This document shows, piece by piece, positions 1-13,300 of a stretch of DNA of 64,000 bases. The translations under genes were made by a program, and so were the position numbers. The stretch is from Quillaja saponaria (lineage: Eukaryota; Streptophyta; Magnoliopsida; Fabales; Quillajaceae). Below the pieces are notes generated by a model, which had not been told where the DNA came from, searched no databases, and was given only the letters and a program-made list of their open reading frames with translations. The stretch lies in the NCBI GenBank assembly GCA_029379385.1, contig CM055607.1:4402001-4466000 (forward strand), given 5' to 3'. Position 1 is the first letter of the stretch. Every line of letters begins with the position of its first letter.

Positions 1-557
1 CAGATTGTCAGCACAATGCCCATTTGTCACATTGCATCGTCCACCTCCAGAAATTTTTACCTGCCGGGGGGACCATCCTCAGTAAAAGAGAAAGAGAGAG
101 TGACTATCGGAAAAGATACCAACTGAGAATAAGCATACACATATAAATTCTTTGAACATAAAACAAACCTTGGATAGAGGCCTTCCTTTCTCAATAATAA
201 CCACATTAAGATTAGGTGCAATAGTCTTAGCTTGAATTGCTCCATACACTCCAGCTGCTCCACCCCCAACTACCACCAATAGCTGTTCCTTTGACTATCC
301 AAAAAATAATAAACCACTAATCGGTCCTATTCACTCTGTTCGATTGCTGAGAAAATCAAGGAAAAGAAAAGGCTCACTAAAAATCTCCTACATAACGAAG
401 AATAAACATTTACCTTTTGAGCTGTAGCGATGGCAGCTGTAGTATACTTCCTCTTCTTTGGGTTTAACACAAAGCGACTGATATTGCACTGGCTGGTATT
501 TGGAACCACAAAGGAAAGCCCAAGGTAGAAGACGAAGCGCGCTAAACTGGAGCTCAT
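1..557 (-). CDS. HI0933-like NAD(P)/FAD-dependent oxidoreductase, 5' part (runs off left edge)
   Basis: Three exons are readable on the minus strand: 414-557 (48 residues), 169-288 (40 residues) and 1-60 (20 residues, cut by the window edge). All junctions are GT-AG and phase 0. The ATG at 557 opens an N-terminus rich in Ser, Arg and Lys that looks like a plastid or mitochondrial transit peptide. Exon 2 carries a dinucleotide-binding motif, LLVVVGGGAAGVYGAIQA, followed by the strand VVIIEKGRPLSK. Exon 3 has the HI0933/BaiN-family signature VKISGGGRCNVTN. The family comprises flavoproteins of mostly unknown substrate; plants have a plastid-predicted member (At5g39940-like). What is seen is a Rossmann FAD fold plus the family signature; plastid location is inferred. 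The start choice relies on the transit-like sequence, because an in-frame upstream extension has no ATG. Confidence 0.88.
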
Positions 558-950
558 CAGTGCCGTTTGTTTATCTGGGATTTGGCCCCGAGTCAAGTTC
601 GAGTACGTTAGTTTCCTTGGCTAGTTGTTAAAATATGAATAAAAAAAAAACACTTTTACCCTCTGAATTTTCCTTTTTATCAACTGGGTCACTGTGCAAT
701 TTTAATTGGGTCTTACGCATGCGTTTCTTTCATATATATAGGTTAAGAAATTACGGCTCGATTATGGACTGGACCAATTATGAAGGGTTTTAATACCAGC
801 CCAGCCCTAAAGTAAGACACTTACAAGGGAGTCTTCCTAATTAACAAAAGTAACCGTTTGCTTCATAACATGTAACGTCATAAACCCCTCCCTCCAATTA
901 TGCATTTCAGTGAGCCAAACCTACCAATATAGACTAGCAGCAGCCGCAGC
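558..950. promoter_or_regulatory. Intergenic stretch upstream of the minus-strand oxidoreductase and the plus-strand PPR pseudogene
   Basis: About 390 bp between two divergent gene starts, so it is presumably the oxidoreductase promoter and the old promoter of the PPR gene. A short TA run (around 733-741) is the only TATA-like sequence I see, and it lies far from either ATG. No coding signal. Confidence 0.35.
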
Positions 951-2010
951 ATGGAGTCATGGAGCCATGGAGGAGGCGTTTCAATGTCCCTGAAACAACA
1001 CTGCACCAACATGAGCCAGCTCAAGACTACCCAAGCCACCTTCTTGGCTTCCTTACCCGTGGGGCGTGGCCTCCTCAAAAACAAACAATGCTGTCTGAAA
1101 ACTATGTTGCATTTTGGGCACTCTCGTACTCAAGTATTGAGGAACCTAATTCGTTCATTTACGAAATCCTTAATAGAGCCTATTATCGCAGTCCACGACC
1201 TCAATTGGCTTACATTACTTCTATCACATGTTAAATATATGGTAACATAGGTCCTGATCAACATATGTTTCATTTTTATTTTTTTTGGCTTGTGCAAACT
1301 CCAATCAGATGCTTGCGGGCAGATAAATGCCCAACTGGGTAGTTAAAAATGGTTAGTTTTATGGGATGGTCATGTCCCAACTGGGATTATTAGATTGTTT
1401 TGGATGATGTCCGTACATTGTTTGACGAAATTCCTTATCCGGATCTAATTCAGTGGAATGTTCTTATTAACGGTTATGCTAAGCATGATTTGGGTTCTGG
1501 GGATTTAAATGTGTTCCGGAAGTTTTTGGTGACTGGGTTGAGCCTGACTTGTTTACCTACTGGGCTTACAGGCAGCTGTGATAGGAGGATACACAGAACA
1601 TGGATACCTGAGAAAAGCAATTGATTACTTGAGATGATGCAGGTGGCTGATGGGCTAAGGCCTGACGGAGTTGTCCTTCTCAAGGTTCTGATGGCATCTA
1701 CCCTGCAGGGCTGATGGAGCTGAGGAAAATGGGGCTTATGTTCAGTTATCAAACATATGTCTTGTGTGCTCAGAGAAATGAAGATGCATGTCAGGTATGA
1801 AGGATGATTGGTGATAGGAAGATCAGGAAAAACCATGGTACTGTGGTATAGAGGTGGGTGGGGAGGTGAGTGAATTTGTTTCAGGAGACATATCACATTC
1901 TCAGCAGGCTCCAATGCATGCTGGACTGGAATTAATGTTGGTTTGAGTTTAATCAAGTTCCTTCCTACGTTGAAGAGTCTGCATCTGGGCAGCTAGGAGG
2001 TTGTGGATAC
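951..2010 (+). pseudogene. Decayed PPR gene (E/E+ class, At3g28640-like)
   Basis: A pentatricopeptide repeat protein can be followed across this interval only by switching frame repeatedly. Recognisable pieces in order: MSQLKTTQATFLA (1011-1049); a segment ending PNSFIYEILNRAY...RPQL (about 1100-1230); GPDQHMFHF-like sequence near 1253; LFDEIPYPDLIQWNVLINGY (from about 1418); MQVADGLRPDGVVLL (1637-1681); and an E+-like FVSGDISHSQ tail near 1875-1905. Frameshifts separate most of these and in-frame stops interrupt the later part. Intact relatives are organelle RNA-editing PPR proteins of about 500 residues. The order and spacing of the pieces match one collapsed gene rather than scattered fragments. 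No intact ORF exceeds about 100 residues. The locus is broken; I infer loss of function, although some transcript could remain. Confidence 0.78.
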
Positions 2011-5000
2011 TTGAATAAACCTAATAAAAAATAATTCCTGGCCCTCCCTTTGTCAGGACAGGTAAGTAAACAGTTGCACAGAATTTACTCATTTAAGCAA
2101 TATCATCTTACTGTACAAGTTTTCTAATGGTCTGGTTCCTGGATTGCAGTTCTTGACTGAAGATGCCTGGGGGATTTCAAATCTTAGAAACTTCAGAAGC
2201 TCTGGCCTTTGGTACAGACATGGTGTCAGTCATTGTTGAGCCTTTGGTACATACATGGCGTCAGTCATTGTTGAGCCTGGCTGACTGGTGTCAGCATGCC
2301 AGGTGATGTTGTGAACACATTAGTAGATGGGTCTCCAGGTCTGTCTGCTCATATCAGCCTAGAACCGTTTGAATCCGCTTGTTAACTAAAACATTTCGAA
2401 TAACATTTCTTGGTGAGATGACTTGCGTTTGAGTTGCATTATACTACTGATTAACTAGTTTACTCTGACAACGCCAACTATCAATACTATGTCAGAAGAC
2501 AATATCATCAAACTGGGATGGTGTTTCTGTCAAGCCTGGACTGTATTCAGATTGAATAACCTTGACTTCTGGTTTTAGAACTTATATGAATTTTATAGTA
2601 CCAACCTGTTGCCATTTGCCAATTAGGTCTCACTTAGGTATTTGAAGTTTGAACGGATTGAATGAGATACTGAGATTAATCTTGGGCTTTGTAGCGTATT
2701 TTAATTTGCATCATTAACTTTCAACTTTTCTACTTTTTAAAGGCAGTCTGCTTAAGTTAAACGCATACACGGGCCTCTAGTCTAGATAATAACAACGTGC
2801 AGTGACTTACTATTTTTCAGGGCTAAACTTCTGTGATGTTCTTGTCACATCCTCTTTTCTTTTTCTTTTAGGTTAAGTTCTTTCTTGCATCGTTTATAAG
2901 TTTAGAAATAATATCATAATCTGTAAGCCATTTCATTTGCAATATCAACTTCATGTTTCTAAAACTTTATTGCCTATTGCAATGCCATGTTTTATGGTGT
3001 GTGTACGTGTTTTCTACGTGTTGAGTTATAACATTTTTCCCAGTTTTTTCCTTTATTATGCAGATATACGCCTAAGCATTTTCATGTTTGAAGAGCTGTA
3101 TGTTTGCTCAAATTGACCTCTTCTTCAAGTCAGCTTTTAAGCAAAGTTATGTTTGAATCCGTTCTGTTGAATTTTCAATTGAGGAAGAGTATTATTGATA
3201 CTAGAAATCTGCAAGATAAAATTTTGATTGATTGTCTTGCTGGAATGAGTGTAAAGTAGGTGTTGAAAACACTCAAAGTATGCAGTATGCATGACTACAT
3301 TTTAAGAAGCACTGGATCTGTATTCTGAAGTTGTGCGGTATTTGAGATATTTCCTTCTTTTCCTGCAGTTGTTCGTTTATTCTATTTGAAAGAAAATTGT
3401 TAAGGCTTCTTTCCACTATGGTGCTGTTTTCTCTGGCATAGCTACAAATTACAGTCTGAATTATTGTGCTGGCTCCTCATCAGGAAGAATATAACTATCA
3501 GATTCTCACAATTCATTCCCGGATGAAGTTTCAAGAACACATTTGAGTAGGAGATTGTTTCGTCTTTTTTCTTCCCATTTCAAATTGTAATGGTCATGTT
3601 GGTTCTAATAGTACGTATATGGAAAAGGAATGGGATCTAGTTTGTTCCATGTGTCTAATACAATAGATCTTTTGAAGAGAATGAACAGCTTGTGGGGAAT
3701 ACGAGCCAGATGAAACTGGTCTTTTTGAAAGAAAAATGGGATTTTTATAGAGAAGCACACCAATAATAAGTTCTTTTGTGGGGAGAACCAGATTGTAGAT
3801 TTAAAATGGTAAAAATGCATTGGAGTCCAAAAAAAATTGACATGTCAATTGATAATTCCTGCATCAATTTGCAAGTATGTTTTATTGCTTTAATGTCAGT
3901 TCGGTTACTCCTATTACCTTGTGATTCAAATAATATGTTCAACCCTCCATCTGACGTTCACTGAAAAATTTGTACTCCTAAGAACTGATTAGAGCAAATG
4001 CAAGAAGAATATGCTGCTGACGTATGCTACAAACCTGGTTTAAAGTGCAGTTGGACTCCCAGGCTTCAAGGATCTTCTGCTACTCCTGGAATACGCAAGA
4101 AAAATACTGTTAGCATATCATAAACCATAACAAGGAAAGAAAATGATACATCTACTTCCAGCATGACAAAGAAAGCAAAGCCAAAGAGAAAAATAAGGTG
4201 GGAAATCTAGAACTGGACCAACAAGCATGACTCTGTTAAAATGTAAGTAATTCCTGCATGATACATAAACATCTTTTGCTTTCATCGGATAATTATCTTC
4301 CTGTATTTTTTATATATCTGGTTGGTTTGCATCAGTATAAGTTGTGATTAATGAGTACAAGTGATCTTATGATTTTATTGTGTCTGGAATTGGAATTCTG
4401 TACCCTGCAATTGATTAATGAGTAGAATAAAATTTCAGCTTATAACTTATAAGTTATAAGTGGCAAGGTCTAACAGTCATAACCAAAACTTAGCTAGGCA
4501 TTTGAATGTCAAATGAAATTTTCAAGACTCGAGAGTAATAACAGTGGTGCTTACCCTGTAAGCAATGACAATGGAAAGAAGACATTTAGTCTTAAACATA
4601 GAATTTTTGCCATGGTACTTTATTTAAAGAAGTATATATTCTGATCAGAAAGACATTCACTTTGCAGAAAAACTGACCTGACCTGGCCGGGTATGTCAGC
4701 ATATAATAGAACCACGTCAGTAGTTGATAAGAAAAAGAAAACATCCAAATTGTTTGACAGGTTACAACTTAAAAATGATCCAATCCAGAAGAACTGAGCA
4801 TATGTTGGAATCGAGAACATATAGGTAATATGAACATCATAGTAAACCAGGAAAGGACTGCAGATTAGAAAATTGCAAGATATGAAGTGTACAACTACTA
4901 ATACATCCCATGTAGTTTTTGAGATTACAAACCATGTTGAAGATCAAAGAATCATCAGAAATTCGTGTAACATAAGATAGCTGATCAAACTTGCTAAATA

Positions 5001-5028
5001 GTTAAGCATCAATGTAGTCAAATCGAGT
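2011..5028. other. Intergenic, no supportable gene
   Basis: About 3 kb of moderately AT-rich sequence with only short, uncharacteristic ORFs. A patch at about 4014-4250 has Lys/Ser-rich coding-like composition on the plus strand (KKAKPKRKIRWEI) broken by stops; it could be the tail of another decayed gene, but I cannot name it. The right end is the 3' flank of the minus-strand DUF569 gene. Confidence 0.5.
2206..2275. repeat. 35-bp tandem duplication
   Basis: Two adjacent 35-bp units (2206-2240 and 2241-2275), each beginning CCTTTGGTACA/T and ending CATTGTTGAG, with two mismatches between them. It lies just 3' of the PPR pseudogene and has no coding role that I can see. Confidence 0.8.
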
Positions 5029-6112
5029 CTAACCTTTGCATGATGAAGGAACCACGACGACATGCATATTAGTATTATTTGGAGGAAGATGTAAACGCAA
5101 GGGATAAAGTTTCCCGTTCAATGGATTTCGTGAACAAACAATGATATCATCAAGTCCTGTCTCTTCCTCCAATTTCTCCTTCAACTCTTCTACACCATTT
5201 CCCTTGAATGTAAATGATTTATCATCATTCACAACATCTACATCCCCTTTTTCATTAGCAACATTGAAAAATATAATCCTGCCTTCGGATCTCACTGGTG
5301 GTTCCTCCAAAGAATCACCAACCTGCATAACAAAGATGATCACTTTTATATGCCATTGTTCACCAAACATAAATGGAACAATCAATAACTTGTGAAATGT
5401 ACTTCTATGCAAAAGTTTGATCTTCTAGAGCCCAATCATCAATTATCCATTAAATGATACTATAATAAGGTGATACATAGCATTGTCCTAATATAATTGA
5501 AAGTAGTTTAAGGAGAAAACAAGAAAAAAAAACCTCATTTTCTGATCTGGGTGACCTGATGTCGATTATAGCAGGGGAGGAGCTGAAACCGAGTTCTGAA
5601 GGACAAGGTGAAGAATCTGGTGGAGGAATAGCCTGAGGCCGGCTTGGAGGTCTAGAAGTTCTTGACTGAATCTCTAAAACATCCACATCCCACAAAACCC
5701 AATCCTGAGTTGCTGTTCTATGAGGAATATCATGTGTGACGGAATTCCTCCAAGGTGGTACGCCTCCATTGGCACGAAGATATTGGCCATACCGGGTCTT
5801 AAGCCGAAACTGGACACCTTCTCTGATGGGTTCCCATTCTACAGATGAATCCAATCGTTTAGGCAGAGTTTGTAGAACTTTCTTGCCTCTCATTCCAAGA
5901 ATGAATGGCAAATTGGAGGCTGTTAAGTATTTCCCGTAACAGCTTTGGAGACGTAAAACGTTGGTCCCTTCTACAATTTCTACTGTCCATCTGGCATTCT
6001 TAATGGATCCATTACGATCTTGACAAACAATTTCTTTATCATCATCTGCCAATAAGTATTTTTCATGGTGGCTAAGGAGACGTATCACTTTGGCTTTTTG
6101 AAAGAGTTCCAT
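5029..6112 (-). CDS. DUF569 (fascin-like beta-trefoil) protein
   Basis: Two exons, 5534-6112 and 5029-5322, join in phase 0 (GAG|gtttttt ... ttatgcag|GTTGGT) to give 290 residues. Residues 1-145 form the DUF569 domain, with its usual start MELFQKAKVIRLLSHHEKYL, the paired YGKYLTASN and YGQYLRANGG beta-trefoil-like repeats, and PPWRNSVTHDIPHRTATQDW. A Pro/Ser-rich linker (about 155-195) spans the intron. Residues 196-290 are the conserved C-terminal module ending in PLNGKLYPLRLHLPPNN and a VVVVP strand. The family is plant-wide, related in fold to actin-crosslinking fascin; its biochemical role is not established. Upstream in-frame codons before 6112 read MIIEGGIYCK and are not typical, so I chose the second Met. 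Close in type to At1g27100. Confidence 0.92.
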
Positions 6113-6175
6113 TTTGCAATATATACCACCCTCAATAATCAATCAATCAATCAATATTATCAAGAAATTGAAACC

Positions 6176-6186
6176 AAATATATAGG
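6176..6186 (-). promoter_or_regulatory. Candidate TATA box for the DUF569 gene
   Basis: On the minus strand a CTATATATTT element lies about 65-70 bp upstream of the ATG, a plausible TATA position with a short 5' leader. Nothing else nearby competes. The AATC direct repeats at 6135-6153 lie in the leader. Confidence 0.4.
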
Positions 6187-8836
6187 ATTTTCAAATGGGT
6201 TTAACGTAAAGAAATTGAGGATGACAAATGTATATATGATTTATTGCATTTGGATTGTGTCAGAGTTTTGTAATTTGAGGCAATGTGTGTTATGGAATGT
6301 TTACTTGGGCAGAGGAATACAGACAGTGCAGGAAATGTTTTGTTTTGTTCCATTCAAATAGCGTTTGAATAACATTGAACACGCGTATGGTTCTCCCTAA
6401 TTGGAGTGTCAATACAATGTGTGGTACTACAAAATTGGAAAGACTATTTTTTGTTTATTTATCGAAGAACCAGAGACAGTTCTTTCATTGGGTGGTTGGA
6501 GTAATCACTCTCAGGATTATAATTTTGATGGACAATAAATTAACAATATATGTTTATAAATTTATGAATTAACAATTGATTGACTTAGTAAATTTATGAA
6601 CTAATAATTGATTCATGAATCATGCGCAGGCTTGCTGTCATTTTGCTATTGTATTTATGCTTCAATTCCAAAGATGCTTTGTTTTGAGATTTTTTGTTTT
6701 TTCTGAATTCAGTTTGTTAACTCTTCTTGGTCGTATCGTGCGTGACAAAAAAAATAAAAATAAATCTGAGAGTCAAATTTAAGAAAAATATTTATTAATT
6801 GAAGAAATTATTGAAATGTGTTTAGTATGATGATTTTTTTAATAAGTATTTTAAGGACATTGGTTATGATTTTATAAATAAAAAGTATATATCATTTATT
6901 ATGATAATTATTTATCACCTGAGTGTTATTTGATATTAAATGTTTTTAAAAAATTAATTGTTAAAATTATATTTATTATAGTTTAATGAGTGTGTACTTT
7001 TTAGAAATTTTTTTAGTACATATAGGATTAGTTTATCAATGTGACCACTTGTGTTCCTGCCTGATGTTTTAAAATAATTAATTGATTTTAAGTTAATTAA
7101 TTTCTCAATTACATAATTAATAAACCTATATTTTTTATTAAAAAAATCATATTTAGTGCGAATGCTTTGTGTTAGTTGACTATTATAGACTTGTTTGTCT
7201 TTATTGATATTGACAAACATGTGTAACGTACGTTTCTCAATCTCGCAATTGTACTCCATGCATGAGCAGAGTAAGCTCAGCCACTTTAATGCAATAACTA
7301 GACATGACCTTTTTTTTCCTTCTTTTTCATTTCCTTCTTTCCCATTTATGTGTTTGAAATGGTGAAGGAATTCTGCTGCTTTGTGGAAAACAGAAGCACT
7401 CAGTGCATGTAAATAAGACTATAAGAGCATAGACCTGCAGTTTTCTCTCCTTTCTTCCTTTCGGTTCTGTTTTTGAGGTAATGCAAAGGTTGGTGCTTTG
7501 AATAATAATAATAAATAAAAACAGGGAACTGATTGCAGTTACTTGCCGCTGGAAATTTGGGAAGCTACTTTCGTGTGCTGTAGCCTGTAGGCTGCCTGTA
7601 AACCTGTTTGGGTAAGGAATTTTCTATGGCTGATTGTTGCTTTCTTGCTCTTGATTCTTTAGCTTGCATCCCCTTGCCTCTGTTAGTACTCAGTTGATGC
7701 TGATAATCATGAATAAATCTGAACATTTTGTTTATAAGTTGTCTCAACTGGCTTAAACCCATCAAAGTTTCGACCAGTAAGGGATTTAATACTGGTGGTC
7801 TGCAGGGCCTTTATCCCCTATTCCCCTTTTATCAATGTCATACAGAAACAATGAACCTGGTCTATTTGTTCAAATTAAAATAATGCATGTATACTAAATG
7901 GCTGCTTAAATATATGCTGGTTACATAATACATTCATCATTACACCATTAATAAGCATTAATAATTGCACATGAACTCGGCAGCCTATAGATTTTGCCTC
8001 CTATTTTCAATTTTCTGGAAGTTGAAAAAAATTGAAGACAAGTTAAAAAGTCAATGAGGCTTTTTGTATCTAGTGTACGTATGTAATGAATACAGGTCAG
8101 CTTTGATTAGAAAAATAAAGCATTGCTTTCAGTATGATTATTACTCTATAATCCCACTTTGTAGTACCTCAAACCTTTAAAACTTGAGCATGCTTATGTT
8201 GGCCTCAATTATGGATGTACTCAGACTTTTACTGTTACAATCTGAAATACTTAGGCTTATAAATCATCTTTTACATTATCTTTCCATATTATGGAACTAG
8301 GAAACTTGCTGTATAATTAAGCACTTCCCTCTACTTTGTTTTTGTTTGTTATTTTTTCCTTTTCGTGAAACTTCATCTAAATGTAACAGAAAACCAAATC
8401 CCTTGTGTCGAATCATAATTAAAATTTCATTCCTCTTGAAGTTGTGATGGAGTTGAAACATGGCTTCTTGAATGAAGTTACTTATATCCCTGAAAAAGAT
8501 ACAAGAGCAACCTTTTGAAGCCAGAGGCTTGTGAAAGTGAAACCAAACAACTTGCTCTACATCCTTGAGAAATCCATCAACTGTCATAGTAGAAACAAAA
8601 ATATACCTTCCCATTATTAGGAAAACAGTACAGCAGTCAGTAAGTACGATCTGCATGTCAGATAAACTGTAATATAAGTCAGTCCTTGCTGCTTCCTTTT
8701 AAATTCTTGTATACACTCCATATTAATCCAGCTCCTAATTGCTGCAAACACGAGTTTCATTCATTTGTCTGTTGGTGAGCTAGTGAAAAAAGTATAATAG
8801 ACTCTTTTGTTTAACTAAACAACATTTTTTCAGCCT
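6187..8836. other. Intergenic region between divergent DUF569 and ABCG genes
   Basis: About 2.6 kb, strongly AT-rich from 6540 to 7260, less so afterwards. No ORF resembles a known family. The pyrimidine-rich stretch at 7440-7480, ending in a GAG|GTAATG donor-like site, could be an untranslated first exon of the ABCG gene, but this is a guess. No repeats with clear ends were found. Confidence 0.4.
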
Positions 8837-8846
8837 TATATATTAA
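8837..8846 (+). promoter_or_regulatory. Candidate TATA box for the ABCG transporter
   Basis: TTATATATTA lies about 110 bp before the ATG at 8958 and would put transcription start near 8870. A second TA run follows at 8856-8864. Either could be used. Confidence 0.35.
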
Positions 8847-8957
8847 CTGTTGAAATATATATATGCGCATGTGGAGTATTGCAGATGTGCTAGTGTAAGT
8901 GTGTGTTTCATTCATACAACACTTTTCTTCTCAAGCTTTGGAGCCCTTGATACTTAT

Positions 8958-10335
8958 ATGGCTCAGTTAGTAGAGAGGAAGGAAATTGAGTCCCTCAGAA
9001 TGGAGTTAGCTGAGATTGGAAGAAGCCTCAGGTCTTCTTTCCATCAGACTGTATCAAGCTTCAGAAGTAATTACTCAGATGCGAGGTCCTATGAAAATGA
9101 TGATGAAATTGAGTTACAATGGGCTGCAATCGAAAGATTACCTACGTTCAGACAGCTGAGAACATCATTGTTCGATCAGAAGTATTTCAGTGACAGCAAA
9201 GAAGAGGGTAAGAGGATGATTGATGTTTCCAAACTTGGAGCTCCAGAGCGGCATGTGTTCATTGAAAATCTAATCAAGGAAACAGAGAAAGACAACCGCC
9301 GGTTGTTACAAAATCTGAAGAAAAGAATAGTCAGGTATGTTAACTTTTCTGTTTGACAAGTTCATGTTTCCACTTTATTTGCTTTCCCTATTGAAATCAG
9401 GTAACTTCATGAACTTCGTCACAGAAAAGTAGAAAAAAGAAATTCAAAAAACCATTTCACGTTCAAAATTTATAACTAAGCGACAGTTCTTGTCAATAAC
9501 AACTGCCTCTATGAGAACCTCTTCATGTGGCTAGAAAACATAAAACACAGATGTAGAGGAAGGTGTCTAAATGTAATATCTAGATGATACTGACTTAACA
9601 ATAGATAGCAGAAAATTCATAACTCAGTCAGATTGCAATCTAGCAAGCATCAAGTCCCAATCTCTGTCTATCTATCCATGTTGGCTCTGAAGTTATAAGG
9701 TGGTACTATCTTCCCTGGTTTTAAGTATTAACGTGTGAGAAATAATTTTGGAGCTGCGGTGATTAGGATCATATAGGAGAGTAGTGATCAAAATACCTTA
9801 GATATCTAGCCATTTCAGCACCAGTTGCACAAATAACAGCTTTCAAGAGGGTACTTACTAAAATCACTGGGCATGAAAGAAATTCTCACTGGCCCATAAT
9901 TGGAATTTAGTTCAACTTCTCTCTGGAGCTCTGTCTCAACTTGTCTTCAGAGTTACCTGCATGTACTTTCAGACATTCTTGCCTTAATGATAGAAGAGAA
10001 GCTTCATTATGCTTTTCATGTGTGCAATTTCTAAAATAAGCTGTTTTCTATTCGAACAGCATGAAGAGTTGCTTCAAGTACAAAGCAAAGTACTTTGCCA
10101 TTAACTGGGTCTCCTAGCGACTCTTCCACAATGAGTATCATTTGATATTTTAACTGCTTCCCTTTGGATTGTTTAATCATATTCCGCATCTGGTTAATAC
10201 TATGAACAGAAACATCATCGTCGTTTAACTTTAAGTAGCATAACAGATATTTTCCTTAAAACTACTTTAATCAATCATCAAACTAGATGGTTCATTCTCA
10301 ATGATATATTTTTCACTGCAAGTCAATATGCAAAG

Positions 10336-10367
<32 letters not shown>

Positions 10368-13300
10368 ATCAACCCACCCATGCATAGGGCGAATCTTGCC
10401 ATTTAGTATGATTCATCATTAAAGTAAGCCTGTGTCTATCTCCTTCCCTAGTCTCAACAAAAAGAATCAGAAATTTATGCAAATTATTAAAATTAATTGG
10501 TGAATCATCCAGATAGGTAGGTATGGTGAATGATTTACCACTCTTACATTTCTGAGAGCCCTTATTTATTCATACATCATGTCCACATGCAAAGCATCCA
10601 TGCTATAGGTACTCAAAAGTGCACCATAAATTATACTTTTACTCATGGGATGAATATATTTGTATGTACTAAATTTACGATTTACTCTTTAGAGTGGGTC
10701 TGGAACTATCACCTGTGGAAGTTAGATACCAGAATCTGTGTGTAGAAGCAAAGTGTGAGGTGGTTCAAGGAAAACCCGTTCCTACACTATGGAATACTCT
10801 GAAGAACATCTTTTCTGTAAGTTTTATACCCTCATGTTTTCTTTTGGTGTTATTAGTTTTGCAATATCTTAATCTGGCATTGCTCCCGAGAAATTTCCAA
10901 TATTATTCTATTCTCATCACCGTGAACTCTGATTTTATCTTCAGCCATTCATTATTTGAAAGTGAAGCAGTCTTATTTTGGTGAGGAGTATTGCAACTAA
11001 GCTGAAATTGTGCAACCAAGATACTACTTTTATTTCTTTGTGAAGGCTGGTGCCTATAATTTTTACCGATGTGATGCAAAGCTAACTCATTTTAACACTT
11101 TCCCCACTTCCTCTAGAACAGATTTTTATTTTTTCCTAAATTTCTGAATTGGGAGGGTGAAGAAGATTCCATATGTTTAACAGGTTATACCACAAATCAA
11201 TTGCTGCACATCTGAAGAACATAATTTAACAATTCTCAAAGGTGTCAGTGGAATTATCAAGCCTTCAAGGTTGGATTCACAAAATACTTTCTGAATTTCT
11301 ACTTATGATAGTGGTAACAAATTAAATTTACTCATATTCTCAAATCAACTAACTTTCATGCAGGATTACTTTATTGCTGGGCCCTCCAGGCTGTGGGAAG
11401 ACCACTTTGTTACGAGCACTTGCAGGGAGACTTGATAGCTCTGTCAAGGTTCTCTACTATTCATCAAAACCAACCATCAAATAAACCTTTAAGTAACAAA
11501 AACATCAAGAGTTGAAATATAGAGCATCCACAAAATCCAAGAAAGAACCCAAAAAGTGAAAAGAAGGCTGAAAGGACAGTCAGATAATAAACTCTTCGAT
11601 CAGCTCCTCCTTTGCTCCCTCTATGCCCTGAAAGACACAACTATTTCGTTCAGTCCAAAAAGTCCAAACAACAGGAACAACCTTCCAAGCTACCTAACTT
11701 CTTCTGTTACGCATCTTTCAATTCCAGCACTTGAGTAAGCCTGCAATTGAGTTAGGCACAACCCAAGATCCGCCAAATAGGCAGAAAACCAACCCTCTAA
11801 TACTTCTAGCCATAGGACAGTGGAGAAGATGATCAACCGTCTCTCCTTTACAATTGCAAAGACTACACCAACTGACAAGCTAGCACTATACTTCTCTTTC
11901 TTAGATTATCAGCTGTCAATATACGATTCAAAGAAGCTTTCCAGAATAAAAGAGAAACCTAGGAAAGTTTCCCAGCTCCAAGTGGTCTTCCAAGGATATG
12001 AAAAAGACCACATACTACTAAGCAATGATAGAACCTTTTGACTCTAAACTGTAAACTTCCCATTTTTGTAAAATTTCCAAGACACAACATCATCTCTATC
12101 CAGCTTAAAATTCACCTGGTAGAGAGAATGAAAGGAAGGCATTCACAGAAACTAATTCCCAACTCTGCAATGACCGAATGGGATTAACATTCCAGTGGGA
12201 ACACCTCCCATCCATCCCAAAGAAGTAGCAACATTAACCTTTTTGTTTGCTGCAATGGAGTAGATATCTAGAACTTCAATATCAAAGAATCCTCCATGCA
12301 CCATACAACAACATCCCAAAAGAAACCTTTCTTCCATTACCAACCTTAAAAGGCAATAAACTTTACAAATGTAGTCCATCCACCCTTAATGCCTTCCAAA
12401 CTCCAACTCCATGAGCACTAAGGACTGCCATTGTAGTCTACCCACCTCTCTCTTCCCTATATTTTACTGCCACCACTTTCCTCAAAAAACTAACTCTTGT
12501 TGCAACTTGCAATCTCCACAACCATTTTACCCATGAGGGCATTATCAAAATTTCTCGCTCCTAAACCCCCACAATGCATAAATCAGAAACGCACTAATAG
12601 GCTTGATCATGTTAAGAAAACTGCAAAAAAGGTATTTAGCAGTTAATTAAACAATCAATGATATCTGATCACTTTGTTCCTAACAGGCCACGGGGGACAT
12701 TTCCTATAATGGATACAAGTTCAGTGAATTTGTTCCTCAGAAGACATCGGCTTATATTAGCCAATATGACCTGCATATTTCTGAAATGACTGTGAGGGAA
12801 ACACTTGACTTCTCTGCACGTTGTCAGGGTATTGGAGACAGAGCAGGTAGGCATTGTTTCGCTTCTTTTATCCAAAAATCGTGTTCTCCTTATGCTAGTT
12901 TGATCTTAGAAGTCCTCTTCGTTGAAGATATTTTGAAAGAAGTCATTAGAAGGGAGAGGCAAGCGGGAATCATTCCAGAATCAGATATAGACACTTACAT
13001 GAAGGTAGACAATTTGCTAGAAAAGCTCAATTCTTAGAGGGTTTCTGGCTTATTCTCTTGTTGATAATTTCCAATGAAAATTTGAACAATAGGCTATTTC
13101 AATTGAAGGAGTAAATAGAACTCTCCAGACTGACTACATATTAAAGGTATTAATCTACCAAATAGAAGAATAAATGACAATGCTTCCATACTCACTGTAA
13201 TTGACATCTGTGATACAACTAATTTGGCTTCAGATTCTTGGACTAGACATTTGCGATGCTACAATCGTAGGGGATGCAATGAATAGAGGAATTTCAGGTG

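Noticed and set aside
1474..1956. 160-residue minus-strand ORF
   Set aside because: It is the antisense of the PPR pseudogene, whose plus-strand motifs are clearly recognisable.
8297..8656. 119-residue minus-strand ORF upstream of the ABCG gene
   Set aside because: No recognisable domain and no splice or promoter support; probably random open frame.
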